Part shown: in pieces, positions 1-10,600 of the stretch
How the letters are laid out: every line of letters begins with the position of its first letter
How positions within the stretch are numbered: the first letter of the stretch is position 1
Assembly (NCBI RefSeq): GCF_001428895.1
Contig: NZ_LMJA01000030.1
Location: 348,897-412,896 of the forward strand
Reading direction: 5' to 3'
From: Mycobacterium sp. Root265
GTDB lineage: Bacteria; Actinomycetota; Actinomycetes; Mycobacteriales; Mycobacteriaceae
DNA: 64,000 bases
Position numbers and translations under genes: made by a program
The notes under the pieces: generated by a model
What the model was told of the DNA's origin: nothing
Seen by the model: only the letters and a program-made list of their open reading frames with translations
Databases searched by the model: none

Positions 1-2655
1 CTGCAGTGGTGGGCCGAGCGGGTGCCCGATCTTCCGGAACCGCCTGCGCTGCCGCTGGTTCCGCGCGACGAGCAGCAGGATCCGTTGCGCAGCATCAGGT
101 TGTGGCACATCTTCGACGTGGCCACCCGCGATGCGCTGTTCGCCGCCGCGCACCGGCGCGGACTCACCCCGGCGATGGCCGTCGCCGCCGCCTACTCCAA
201 TGCGCTGGCCCGCTGGTCGACCGATTCACGGTTCCTGCTCAACCTGCCGATGTTCGGCCGCGAGCCCTACCACCCCGACGTCGACAAACTGGTGGGCTGC
301 TTCACCTCGTCGCTGATGCTCGACATCGACCTGGCAGATACCTACACCGCGGCATCGCGGGCACGTGCGGTGCAGGAGACCCTGCACGCCACCGCCCAGC
401 ACGCGTCGGTGTCCGGCCTGTCCGTGCTGCGCGATATGAGCAGGCACCGCGGCAACCAGACGCTGGCGACCATCGTCTACACGAGTGCGCTCGGCCTGGG
501 TGACCTGTTCGCCGGTGACGTGACCGACCAGTTCGGCGAGCCGGTGTGGACCATCTCGCAGGGCCCACAGGTGCTCATCGACGCCCAGGCCACCCCGCTG
601 GCCAACGGACTGATGATCAACTGGGACGTGCGGGTGGAAGCCTTCCCGCCCGGGGTGCCGGAGGCGATGTTCGCCTACGAGGTCGCCGAGCTCGCGCGCC
701 TCGCCACCGATGACGCGGCCTGGGACGAACCGGACCCACCCGCGCTGGCCGACGCCTCACACGATGTTCGCGACACCGTCAACGCGAGCATCGTGGCGCC
801 CAGCGGCGACAACCTCGTCGACGGTTTCTTCCGCAACGCCGCCGCCGGCCCCGAGGCCACCGCGCTCATCGCCCGTTCGGGCACGCTCAGCTACGGCGAA
901 CTCTCCGACCGGGTGCTGGCGGTCGCAGGCACCCTGCAGGCCGCCGGCGTCGGCTCCGGCGATATCGTCGCGGTGCTGGGCCCCAAGGGCGCCCAGCAGA
1001 TTCCCGCGCTGCTCGGCATCCTCACCGCCGGTGCCGCCTACCTGCCGATCGGCGTCGATCAGCCCGCCGACCGCGCCACGCGCATGCTGACCACCGGCGG
1101 GGTGACATTCGCCCTCGTCTGCGGTGACGACGTTCCCGACGTCCTGGCAGCCACCGGGATACCGTCCCGGCGCATCACCGATATCGAGACGGCTGCAACA
1201 ACATTCGATGCCGTCACCGTCGCACCGAGCGATCTGGCCTATGTGCTGTTCACCTCCGGTTCCACCGGAGAACCCAAGGGGGTGGAGCTCACCCACGATG
1301 CGGTGATGAACACCCTGGAATTCCTCTACCGGCACTTCGAGATCGGGCCGCAGGACCGCGAATTGGCGCTTTCACACCTGGAGTCGGACATGTCGGTGCC
1401 CGATGTGTTCGGCATCCTGCGCGCCGGCGGCGCCATCGTGATGGTCGACGAAGACCAGCGCCGCGATCCGGACGCCTGGGCCCGGCTCATCGAGCAGCAT
1501 CAGGTCTCGGTGGTCAATTTCCTGCCCGGATGGCTGCAGATGCTCACCGAGGTGCCCGGCTCTCTGGAGTCGTTGCGGGTGGTGCTCACCGGTGGTGACT
1601 GGGTACGTCCGGAGATGGCCAGGGCACTACGCGCCCGGGCGCCGCGGATGCGGTTCGCCGGTCTGGGCGGGGCCACCGAGACCGCCATCCACGGCACCAT
1701 CTTCGAGATCGGGCCCGACGACGAGATTCCCGTGAAACCGTCGGTGCCCTACGGGGTGCCGTTCCCGAACAACGCCTGCCGGGTGGTCAGCCCGGCCGGT
1801 GAGGACTGCCCGGACTGGGTGCCCGGCGAGCTGTGGTTCACCGGCCGCGGCATCGCCCGCGGCTACCGTGGCCGCCCGGATCTGACCGCGGAGAAGTTCG
1901 TCGAGTACGACGGGCGCACCTGGTACCGCACCGGTGACCTCGCCCGCTACTGGCCCGACGGCACCCTGGAGTTCATCGGCCGCACCGATCACCGCGTCAA
2001 GCTCAGCGGATACCGCATCGAACTCGGCGAGGTCGAAGCCGCGCTGGGCCGGGTGCCCGGAGTAGGCGCGGCGGTGGCCGCCGTGGTCCCCGTCGACCGC
2101 GGACGCGACGTGCTGGGCGCGCTGGTGCGGATCGACGATGCCGATCTCGGGGCGGACGCGGTGCTCGACGCGCTGGCCGATCTGGTTCCGGCCCATATGA
2201 TTCCGCAGGTCATCGTGCCCACGGACCGGATTCCGTTCACCATCGGCGGCAAGATCGACCGCAAGGCGGTGGCGCTGCGTCTGGCCGAGGCCGAACTGCC
2301 CGCAGAACGCGGCTACCGGGCGCCGTCCACCTCCCTGGAGACCGCGCTCGCGCGGATCATGTCTGACCTGTTGGGCCGTGACGCCATCGGCATCGACGAC
2401 GACTTCTTCGGTCTCGGCGGCGACTCGGTGATGGCCACCCAGGTGGTGGCGCACGTGCGTGACTGGCTGGATACCCCGACCATCATGGTGCCCGACGTCT
2501 TCGCGACCCGGACGGTGGCCGCCATCGCGCAGCGCCTCATCGAACGGGAAACCGACGCGCAGCGCCTGGAACTGGTGGCCGAGCTGTACCTGGAGGTCGC
2601 CGCCATGGATGACGCGGATGTGGTCTCCGAGCTGGATACCGCGGGCCGATCGTGA
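1..2655 (+). CDS. mbtB: MbtB, mycobactin NRPS (5' end missing)
   Basis: Only the C-terminal 884 residues lie in the window; the frame is open from base 1, so the GTG at 22 is an internal codon. In order, I see the end of a heterocyclisation domain (about residues 1-240, with the SQGPQVLIDAQ type motif), an adenylation domain (about 270-760; LFTSGSTGEPKG near 417, YRTGDLARYWPDG, then GGKIDRK) and a carrier domain with LGGDSV near 807. In the known pathway MbtB activates Ser or Thr, joins it to salicylate and cyclises it to the oxazoline. No thioesterase domain follows the carrier; that activity is encoded by the next gene. The stop overlaps the mbtT GTG start (GTGA), which indicates translational coupling. 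Confidence 0.96.
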   Translation: MQWWAERVPDLPEPPALPLVPRDEQQDPLRSIRLWHIFDVATRDALFAAAHRRGLTPAMAVAAAYSNALARWSTDSRFLLNLPMFGREPYHPDVDKLVGCFTSSLMLDIDLADTYTAASRARAVQETLHATAQHASVSGLSVLRDMSRHRGNQTLATIVYTSALGLGDLFAGDVTDQFGEPVWTISQGPQVLIDAQATPLANGLMINWDVRVEAFPPGVPEAMFAYEVAELARLATDDAAWDEPDPPALADASHDVRDTVNASIVAPSGDNLVDGFFRNAAAGPEATALIARSGTLSYGELSDRVLAVAGTLQAAGVGSGDIVAVLGPKGAQQIPALLGILTAGAAYLPIGVDQPADRATRMLTTGGVTFALVCGDDVPDVLAATGIPSRRITDIETAATTFDAVTVAPSDLAYVLFTSGSTGEPKGVELTHDAVMNTLEFLYRHFEIGPQDRELALSHLESDMSVPDVFGILRAGGAIVMVDEDQRRDPDAWARLIEQHQVSVVNFLPGWLQMLTEVPGSLESLRVVLTGGDWVRPEMARALRARAPRMRFAGLGGATETAIHGTIFEIGPDDEIPVKPSVPYGVPFPNNACRVVSPAGEDCPDWVPGELWFTGRGIARGYRGRPDLTAEKFVEYDGRTWYRTGDLARYWPDGTLEFIGRTDHRVKLSGYRIELGEVEAALGRVPGVGAAVAAVVPVDRGRDVLGALVRIDDADLGADAVLDALADLVPAHMIPQVIVPTDRIPFTIGGKIDRKAVALRLAEAELPAERGYRAPSTSLETALARIMSDLLGRDAIGIDDDFFGLGGDSVMATQVVAHVRDWLDTPTIMVPDVFATRTVAAIAQRLIERETDAQRLELVAELYLEVAAMDDADVVSELDTAGRS

Positions 2656-3377
2656 GCACCTTCAAGCCCTGGATCAAGCAGTATCCCGGCTCGGGCGGCC
2701 AGGCCGCCCTGGTGTTCCCGCACGCCGGGGGAGCGGCGCTGGCCTACCGGTCGCTGGGCACCGCGCTGGCCGCGGCGGGCGCCGACACCTACGTCATGCA
2801 GTACCCGCAGCGCGGGGACCGGCTCACCCACCCCGCCCAGGACACCGTCGGCGAACTGGCCGCGGACCTGTTCGACGGTGGCGACTGGGCCGACCTCGGG
2901 CCGCTGCGATTGTTCGGGCACTGCATGGGCGCGGTGGTGGCCTTCGAGTTCGCCCGCGTCGCCGAGAGCAAGGGCATCGAGATCAGCTCGCTGTGGGTGT
3001 CGGCCAGCGAGGCGCCGTCCACGGTCGCCACGGCGCCCTCGCTGCCGATGGCCGAAACCGAGATCATCGCCGAGATGGTCGATCTGGGCGGCACCGATCC
3101 GCAGCTACTGGCCGATGACGATTTCGTGGAACTGCTGCTGATGGCCGTGCGTGCGGACTACGCCGCCTTCAACCGCTACTCCTGCGACGACGATGTCCGC
3201 ATCGCGGCAGATATCCACACCCTGGGCGGCGCGACCGATCACCGGGTCAGCGAGAACATGTTGCGCCGCTGGGAAACCCACACCAGCGGAGCCTTCACGG
3301 TATCGATGTTCGACGGTGGTCACTTCTTCATCAACGACCACACCGCGGATGTGGCGGAGCTGGTCAATGCCCTCTGA
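2652..3377 (+). CDS. mbtT: MbtT, stand-alone thioesterase of the mycobactin cluster
   Basis: This 241-residue alpha/beta hydrolase resembles type II thioesterases that release or edit chains on NRPS/PKS carriers. It has the FPHAGG N-terminal motif, a nucleophile elbow GHCMG centred on residue 91 and a catalytic-type His in GGHFFIND (residue 224). The elbow carries Cys where most family members have Ser. The GTG start overlaps the mbtB stop by 4 nt and the 3' end overlaps mbtC by 11 nt, so it is part of the same coupled operon. Its likely role is removal of misprimed acyl groups, or proofreading of the assembly line. Assignment as MbtT rests on position and family. Confidence 0.9.
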   Translation: MSTFKPWIKQYPGSGGQAALVFPHAGGAALAYRSLGTALAAAGADTYVMQYPQRGDRLTHPAQDTVGELAADLFDGGDWADLGPLRLFGHCMGAVVAFEFARVAESKGIEISSLWVSASEAPSTVATAPSLPMAETEIIAEMVDLGGTDPQLLADDDFVELLLMAVRADYAAFNRYSCDDDVRIAADIHTLGGATDHRVSENMLRRWETHTSGAFTVSMFDGGHFFINDHTADVAELVNAL

Positions 3378-4692
3378 TGTGACCCGACAGGACGATCCGG
3401 TGGTGATCGTCGGCATGGCGGTGGAGGCACCCGGTGGTGTCGACTCGGCCGATTCGTTCTGGGACCTGCTGTCCGGGCAACGGGAGGCGCTCGGCCCGTT
3501 CCCGACCGATCGCGGCTGGGCGGTACCTGACCTGCTGGAGGGGTCGCGTCGCGACGGTTTCAAGCAGATCCACGATCTGGGCGGATTCCTCTCCGACGCA
3601 GCCAATTTCGACCCGGCGTTCTTCGGCATCTCGCCGCGGGAGGCGGTGGCGATGGACCCGCAGCAGCGGGTGGCGCTGCGGCTGGCCTGGCGCGCCCTGG
3701 AGAACAGCGGGATCAACCCCGACGATGTCGCCGGCCACGACGTGGGTTGCTATATCGGGGCATCCGCCCTGGAGTACGGACCGGAGCTGTCCGAATACTC
3801 GAACCACAGCGGCCATCTCATCACCGGCACCTCGCTGGGCGTGATCTCCGGTCGCATCGCCTACACCCTCGACCTGGCCGGACCCGCGCTCACCGTGGAC
3901 ACCTCGTGCTCCTCGGCGCTGGCCGCGCTGCACACCGCGGCCGGTGCGGTGGCCGGCGGCGACTGCGACATGGCGCTCACCGGCGGGGTGTGCGTGATGG
4001 GCACCCCCGGATACTTCGTCGAATTCTCCAAGCAGCACGCACTTTCCGATGACGGCCACTGCCGGCCCTACAGTGCCGCCGCCAGCGGCACCGTCTGGGC
4101 CGAGGGCGCCGGAATGTTTGTGCTGCAACTCCGGTCGGCGGCGCTGCGCGACGGCAGGACGATCCTGGCCGAGGTGCGCGCCACCGGCGTCAACCAGGAC
4201 GGCCGCACCATCGGGCTGACCGCACCCAGCGGCACCGCCCAGCAGCGGCTGTTCGCCCGCGCCATCGCCCGCGCCGGCGTCCGGCCCGAGGATGTCGGCA
4301 TGATCGAGGGCCACGGCACCGCCACCCGCCTCGGCGACCGCACCGAACTGCGCGCCCTGGCCCAGACCTACGGCGCCACCGCACCCGGGGCGGGCGCGCT
4401 GCTCGGCTCGGTGAAATCCAATATCGGACACGCCCAGGCCGCCGCCGGTGCGCTGGGGCTGGCCAAGGTGATCCTCGCCGCCCAACACGGCGCGGTGCCC
4501 GCCAGCCTGCACATCGATGCCGCCAGCCGCGAAATCGACTGGGATGCCCAGGGGCTTCGACTGGCCACCGAACTCACCGCATGGCCCGCCGTCAACGGCG
4601 AACGGATCGCCGCCCTATCGGCGTTCGGGATGAGCGGCACCAACACCCACGCCGTGGTGGCGATCCCGGACACCGCCGGGCAGGCCGCATGA
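3367..4692 (+). CDS. mbtC: MbtC, beta-ketoacyl synthase
   Basis: This is a 441-residue ketosynthase-only protein, close to the usual size of MbtC. The active-site triad is visible: Cys181 in VDTSCSSA, His316 in EGHGTAT and a second His near 355 in KSNIGHAQ. It is expected to condense the polyketide unit that gives the beta-hydroxyacid spacer of mycobactin, working with the AT, KR and carrier domains of MbtD encoded next. The ATG at 3367 gives MPSDVTRQDDPVVIVG, a normal ketosynthase N-terminus; upstream in-frame codons run inside mbtT and are not used. The end overlaps mbtD by ATGA. Confidence 0.95.
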   Translation: MPSDVTRQDDPVVIVGMAVEAPGGVDSADSFWDLLSGQREALGPFPTDRGWAVPDLLEGSRRDGFKQIHDLGGFLSDAANFDPAFFGISPREAVAMDPQQRVALRLAWRALENSGINPDDVAGHDVGCYIGASALEYGPELSEYSNHSGHLITGTSLGVISGRIAYTLDLAGPALTVDTSCSSALAALHTAAGAVAGGDCDMALTGGVCVMGTPGYFVEFSKQHALSDDGHCRPYSAAASGTVWAEGAGMFVLQLRSAALRDGRTILAEVRATGVNQDGRTIGLTAPSGTAQQRLFARAIARAGVRPEDVGMIEGHGTATRLGDRTELRALAQTYGATAPGAGALLGSVKSNIGHAQAAAGALGLAKVILAAQHGAVPASLHIDAASREIDWDAQGLRLATELTAWPAVNGERIAALSAFGMSGTNTHAVVAIPDTAGQAA

Positions 4693-7607
4693 CGACCCTC
4701 ACCACGTTGCCCGACGGGCGCATCCCGGTACTGCTCAGCGCGCACGCCGAAGAACTGATCGCCCAGGACGCCGGCGCCATCCTGGATCACCTGCACCGCC
4801 GACCGGCGCTGAGCACCGGTGCCGACGTGGCCCGGGTGGCCGCGACCCTGACCGCCACCCGGCGGGTACGCAAGGTCCGGGCACTGATCCGGGCCGCCGA
4901 TGTCGCCGAGCTCTCCGACGCCCTGCGCGCCCTGCAGGCCGGGGCGGACCATCCGCTCGTCACCCGGTCCGCGCAGACCGGGCAACCCCGGGTCGCGTTC
5001 GTCTTCCCCGGGCAGGGCAGCCAGTGGCCGTCCATGGGGGTCGAGGCCTACCACCGGCTGACCGTCTACCGCGACGAGGTCGACCGCTGCGCAACGGCAT
5101 TCACCGATGCCGGGCACGCCTCCCCGCTGGCGTATCTGCTGGCCGATCCCGGCGCGCTGACCAACGATTTCTCCCAGGTGCAGATCCAGGGCGCACAGTT
5201 CGTGCACGGCGTCGCGCTGGCCCGGGTGTGGCAGTCCTGCGGGGTGACCCCGGACATCACCGTCGGGCACAGCCTCGGCGAGGTCGGTGCCGCCCACATC
5301 GCCGGTGCCATGACGCTGTCCGACGCCGTCGGCGTGGTCGCGGCGCGGGCCACCCTGCTGGACGGCCTCACCGGCCCGTACCGCGTCGCCGTGCTCGGGA
5401 TCGACCAGGACCAGGCGCGGGACGCGATCGCACAGACGCCGGGCTGGCTGGAACTCTCGGTGGTGAACTCGACATCCTCGGTGGCGGTCTCCGGGGACAC
5501 CGAGGCCATCACCGCGGTGGTGCGCCGGGTCGTCGAGAGCGGCCGGTTCGCCAAAGAGATCGAGATGTGGTTCCCCGCGCACACCACGAAACTGGACACC
5601 AAACGCGCGGAGCTCGAATCGATGCTTCCCGCCGGGACATTCGGTGCGGCCCCGGTGCAGTTCATCGGTTCGGCGACAGCGCAGGTGGTGCCGGCCGGCA
5701 CCGATTTCGCCGACTACTGGTACACCAACCTGCGCAGCACGGTGCGCTTCGATGATGCCGTGCGGGCCGCGGTGGCGGCAGGCGCGCGGACGTTCGTGGA
5801 ACTCTCGGCCCATCCGGCGCTGCTCTACGCCATGGCAGATGTGCTCGACGAGGTGGCCGACCCGCCGCTGATCGTCGGATCCGGCCGCCGCGACGAGCCC
5901 CTGGTCGACCGCTTGTCCGCCAACCTGACCGCGGTGGCGCTGGCCGATCCCGCATGCCGCTGCAGTGGACGGCCCGCAGAGCTGCTGCGCGACTTCCCGT
6001 TCGCGCCGATGCGCGCCCAGCACCACTGGGCCACACCCGAACCGCTGCCGCCGGTGCCCGGCTTCACGGTGCTCACCGAGCGGTGGGAACAGCGGGCACC
6101 CGCCGCCGCCGGGCCACGGCGCGCCGCAGTCGTCGACCTCGGTGACGACGGCCGACTCGCCGCCGCCCTGGGCTCCCGGCTCGAGATCGCCGATCCGGCC
6201 GAGGCGGACCTGATCATTGTGCTGGCCCCGGTGCTCGATCATCTGGACGCGGTGGCCGCGGGGGTCGAGCTGTCCGCCCGCATCGACGCCGGGCTGCTCG
6301 GGTACACCGACGCCGTCGGCCCGCTGTGCCGCGACGTCTGGCTCGTCACTGTCGGCGGCGAGCAGGTGCGCACCGGTGAACCCGGACCGCTGCCGGCCCA
6401 GGCCGCGCTGGCGGCGATGCACCGCAGCATCGGGCTGGAACACCCCGATCAGTCCTTCGGCCACCTCGACCTGCCCTCATGGGAACTCGACGACGCAGCC
6501 GCCGCGCTGGCGGTCGGCGCCCTCTCCGGCGCGGCCGCCGACGTGGCGTTGCGCCACACCGATTCCGGGCCGGCACTGTTCACGCACGGCACCGTCGAAG
6601 ACCGGCTCCCGCAGCCGGGTTGGGGCGCACCCGGTGTACTCGACGAGGTGGTGATCACCGGCGGCTCCGGTGCGGTCGGTACCCACTTCGTGAACTACCT
6701 TGCCGCGCACGGGGCGCGGCGCATCGTACTGCTCGGCCGCAGGGGCGCCGACCCGCAGCAGGTGGCGGGTGTGGAGGTGCTGGCGCCGCCGTGCGATATC
6801 ACCGACCCCGCGGCCCTGGCCGCCACCGCCGCCGAATTCGGCGGCGGCGGGGCCTCCCTGGTCATCCACGCGGCAGGCGCGGCCACCATGACCGGGCACC
6901 GGGACCTCACCGGTCCGGTGTTCGCCGAAGCCGTGTCGGCCAAGGTCGCCGGGCTGGCCGCGTTCACCGCGAGCTGGCCGTTGCGTGCCGATGCGCGAAT
7001 CATCCTGTGCTCCTCGGTATCCGGCCTGTGGGGCGGGAGCGGCCACACCGCATACTCGGCGGCCAACCGGCTGCTCGATGTGATGGCCGGCCAGATGCGG
7101 GCCGACGGCAGGCACTGCACCTCGGTGCGCTGGGGACTGTGGCCGGGCACCGGCATCATCGACGCGGATGAGGTCGCCCGCGTCGAACGCTCCGGCCTGC
7201 ACGCCATGATCCCGGAGCGGGCCGTCGAGGCCTGCCTGCGGGACTTCACCGGCGACCCGCTGGTGTTCTCCGCCGACGCGGCGCGGCTGCAGGTGTTCCT
7301 GGGGGGAACGCGAGCCGAACCGGTGTCCGCAGGGCAGCCGGAACCGTCGCTGGACGGACTGGACGCGGCCGGCGTACTGCGGGTGGCACTCGGCTCGGTG
7401 CTCAACCTGCCCGCCGATACCGGGCTGGAGCCGTCCGCGTCCCTGCTCGATCTGGGTGTCGACTCACTGCTGGCGCTCGACCTACGCAAGAAGCTCAAGA
7501 AGGCGGCCGGCGTCAACGTCCCGCTGGCGACCATTCTCGGCGGCGCCACTGTCGCCGAGGTCCTTGAGCACCTGGAACGACCTGAGAAGAAGGCACGCCT
7601 GAAGTGA
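4689..7607 (+). CDS. mbtD: MbtD, polyketide synthase (AT-KR-ACP)
   Basis: The protein has 972 residues. An acyltransferase domain covers roughly 95-410 (GQGSQWPS near 108, nucleophile in GHSLGE near 193). A ketoreductase covers roughly 640-850 (nucleotide motif TGGSGAVGTH near 654, catalytic Tyr in AYSAANR near 788). A C-terminal acyl carrier domain has its phosphopantetheine Ser in LGVDSLLA near 924. No ketosynthase is present; MbtC supplies it in trans. Together they make the 3-hydroxyacyl unit between the two lysine-derived residues. The start is the ATG in the ATGA overlap with mbtC, and the stop overlaps the mbtE GTG. Confidence 0.95.
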   Translation: MTTLTTLPDGRIPVLLSAHAEELIAQDAGAILDHLHRRPALSTGADVARVAATLTATRRVRKVRALIRAADVAELSDALRALQAGADHPLVTRSAQTGQPRVAFVFPGQGSQWPSMGVEAYHRLTVYRDEVDRCATAFTDAGHASPLAYLLADPGALTNDFSQVQIQGAQFVHGVALARVWQSCGVTPDITVGHSLGEVGAAHIAGAMTLSDAVGVVAARATLLDGLTGPYRVAVLGIDQDQARDAIAQTPGWLELSVVNSTSSVAVSGDTEAITAVVRRVVESGRFAKEIEMWFPAHTTKLDTKRAELESMLPAGTFGAAPVQFIGSATAQVVPAGTDFADYWYTNLRSTVRFDDAVRAAVAAGARTFVELSAHPALLYAMADVLDEVADPPLIVGSGRRDEPLVDRLSANLTAVALADPACRCSGRPAELLRDFPFAPMRAQHHWATPEPLPPVPGFTVLTERWEQRAPAAAGPRRAAVVDLGDDGRLAAALGSRLEIADPAEADLIIVLAPVLDHLDAVAAGVELSARIDAGLLGYTDAVGPLCRDVWLVTVGGEQVRTGEPGPLPAQAALAAMHRSIGLEHPDQSFGHLDLPSWELDDAAAALAVGALSGAAADVALRHTDSGPALFTHGTVEDRLPQPGWGAPGVLDEVVITGGSGAVGTHFVNYLAAHGARRIVLLGRRGADPQQVAGVEVLAPPCDITDPAALAATAAEFGGGGASLVIHAAGAATMTGHRDLTGPVFAEAVSAKVAGLAAFTASWPLRADARIILCSSVSGLWGGSGHTAYSAANRLLDVMAGQMRADGRHCTSVRWGLWPGTGIIDADEVARVERSGLHAMIPERAVEACLRDFTGDPLVFSADAARLQVFLGGTRAEPVSAGQPEPSLDGLDAAGVLRVALGSVLNLPADTGLEPSASLLDLGVDSLLALDLRKKLKKAAGVNVPLATILGGATVAEVLEHLERPEKKARLK

Positions 7608-10600
7608 CTGACACCGTAGCCGCATCCGTCGATTCATCCCGTCTGGAGTTGATGCGCCGCAAGCTCGCCGAGCGCGGCCTGTCCTCGAGCACGGCCGGCG
7701 AGGTCGATGAGAAGGCGCTCTCCGACGGGCAGCGCCGGATGTGGTTCGTCCAGGCCTTCGACCCGACCGGTGTGTTGCTGAACATCAGCTTGTCCTACCG
7801 GCTGACCGGCGCCCTGGACGCCGACCGTCTGCACGCCGCGCTGAACGCGGTGGCGCGCAGGCACCCGTTGCTGCGCACCACCTACGTCGCCGACGAGAAC
7901 GGTGAACCGCAGGCCGTCCTGCACCAGGACCTCAACCCGTCGTGGGCCTTCCACGATCTCTCGGAGATGTCCGAGCGCGCCCGCGGACTGCGCCTGGAGG
8001 TGCTGGCCCAGCGCGAATTCGGGCAGAGCTTCGACCTTTCCGCCGATTCGCCACTGCGGATCACGCTGGTGCGCCTGGCCGCCGACGAGCACATGATGCT
8101 GTTGGTGGCCCACCACATCGCCTGGGATGACGGCAGCTGGCGGGTGTTCTTCGGCGATCTGACCACTGCGTACGGCGGCGACGATCTGGGCCCGACCCCG
8201 CGCCCGCCCGCACCCGCGGCCGACACAGGAGAGGAGGACCTGGCGCACTGGCGGGCGGTGATGAGCGATCCGCCGGAGCCCCTGGAACTTCCGGGCCCCA
8301 CGGGTTCGGCTATCCCGACCGGGTTCCGTTCCCAGCGCACCGCGCTGGCGCTGGCGCCCGCGACGGTCACCAAGGTGTCCGCCCTGGCCCGGGAGACCGG
8401 TGCCACCCCGTACATGGTGCTGCTCGCCGCGTTCGGCGTCCTGATCAACCGTTACACCCACACCGATGACTTCCTGGTCGCCAGCCCGGTGCTCAACCGC
8501 GGCACCGACGACGCCATCGGCTACTACGGCAACACCGTGGCCATGCGGCTGCGCCCGCAGGCCTCCCAGGGTTTCCGCGACTTCGTGCTGGCCACCCGCG
8601 ACACCGCGCTGGGCGCGTTCGCGCACCAGCGCATCAACCTGGATCGCGTGGTGCGCGAACTGAATCCGGACCGCCGCCACGGCGCCGAGCGGATGACCCG
8701 GATCAGCTTCGGCTTCCGCGAACCCGACGGTGGCGGTTTCCGCCCCGCGGGTGTGCAGTGCGCCCGCGGTGAACTGCGCGGGCACGTCACCCAGTTGCCG
8801 CTGGGCTTCATGGTCGAGTTCGACGGCACCGGTGCGGTGGTGGAGGCCGAGCACCTCACCGAGATCATCGACGCGGACCTCGCGCAGCGCATGCTCACGT
8901 CGTTCGCGGTGTTGCTGGACAACGCCCTGGACGACCCGGAGCGCCCGCTGGCCCGCCTCGACATCTTCTCGGCCGAGGACGCCGAGTGGATGCGCGCGAT
9001 GTCGCACGGTGAGCGGTTCGACACCCCCGCCACCACCCTGACCGCGCTGGTCGAGGAGCAGGCCGCCAAGACCCCCGATGTCACCGCCGTGGTGTACGAA
9101 GGCCGCCACCACAGCTACCGCGAGATCAACGAGGCCGCGAACCGGTTGGCGCACAAGCTGATCGCGCAGGGCATCGGCACCGAGGACCGCGTCGCGGTGC
9201 TGATGGAGAAATCACCGGAACTGGTCATCACCGCGCTCGGCATCGTCAAGGCCGGCGCGGTGTACCTGCCGGTCGACCCGACCTACCCCGAGGACCGGCT
9301 CAGCTACATCCTGTCGGACTCCGACCCGAAGGTCGTGCTCCGCGAACTGGCCACCGACCTGGACGCATACTCCGGCGCGGATCCCACCGACACCGACCGG
9401 GTGCGTCCGCTGCTGCCGGAGAACACCGCCTACCTGATCTACACCTCCGGTTCCACCGGCCTGCCCAAGGGCGTGCCGGTGCCGCACCGGCCGATCGCCG
9501 AGTACTTCGCCTGGTTCGGGCCGGAATACGAAGTCTCCGATCAGGACCGGCTGCTGCAGGTGGCCTCGCAGGGCTTCGACGTCTCGATCGGCGAGATCTT
9601 CGGCATGCTCGCCGCCGGCGCCCGCCTGGTGATCCCGAAGCCCGACGGGCTGACCGATATCGGCTACCTGACCGACCTGCTGCGCAACGAGGGCGTCACC
9701 TCGATGCACTTCGTCCCGTCACTGCTGGGCCTGTTCCTGTCGCTGCCCGGGGTCAACGAATGGCGCACCCTGCAACGCGTCCCGATCGGCGGCGAGGCAC
9801 TGCCCGGTGAGGTGGCCGACAAGTTCCACGCCATGTTCGACTCGCTGCTGCACAACTTCTACGGACCCACCGAAACGGTGCTCAACTGCAGCCGTTTCAA
9901 GGTCGAAGGCAAGCAGGGCTCGCGCATCGTGCCGATCGGCACCCCGAAGATCAACACCACCATGCACCTGCTCGACGATTACCTGCAGCCGGTGCCGGTC
10001 GGGGTGATCGGCGAGATCTATATCGGCGGAACGCATGTCGCGCACGGATACCACGACCGTCCGGCGCTGACCGCCGAACGCTTCATCGCCGATCCGTTCA
10101 ACCCGGGCAGGAGGATGTACCGCTCCGGTGACCTTGCCCGCCGCAACGCCGACGGTGACATCGAATTCGTCGGGCGCGCCGATGAGCAGGTCAAGATCCG
10201 CGGTTTCCGGATCGAACTCGGTGAGATCGCCGCCGCCATCTCGGTGGACCCGTCGGTGGGGCAGGCCGTGGTGGTGGTCAGCGACGTCCCCGGACTGGGT
10301 AAGAGCCTGGTCGCCTATGTCACCCCGGCCGGTGCGGCCGGCATCGTCGAGATCGACCGGATCCGCGCCCGCGTCGCCGCCGCCCTGCCGGAATACATGA
10401 TCCCGGCCGCCTATGTGGCCATCGACGAGATCCCGATCACCGCGCACGGCAAGATCGACCGGAAAGCGTTGCCGGAACCCGAGATCGTGGTCGCCACCGA
10501 ATACCGCGAACCGGCCACCGACACCGAGCGCGACGTCGCCGAACTGTTCGCCGAGCTGCTCGGCCGCGACGCGGTGGGCGCCGACGATTCGTTCTTCGAA

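Noticed and set aside
4368-6464. Minus-strand open frame of 698 codons opposite mbtC-mbtD
   Set aside because: It is a shadow of the PKS genes with no motif and no ribosome site.
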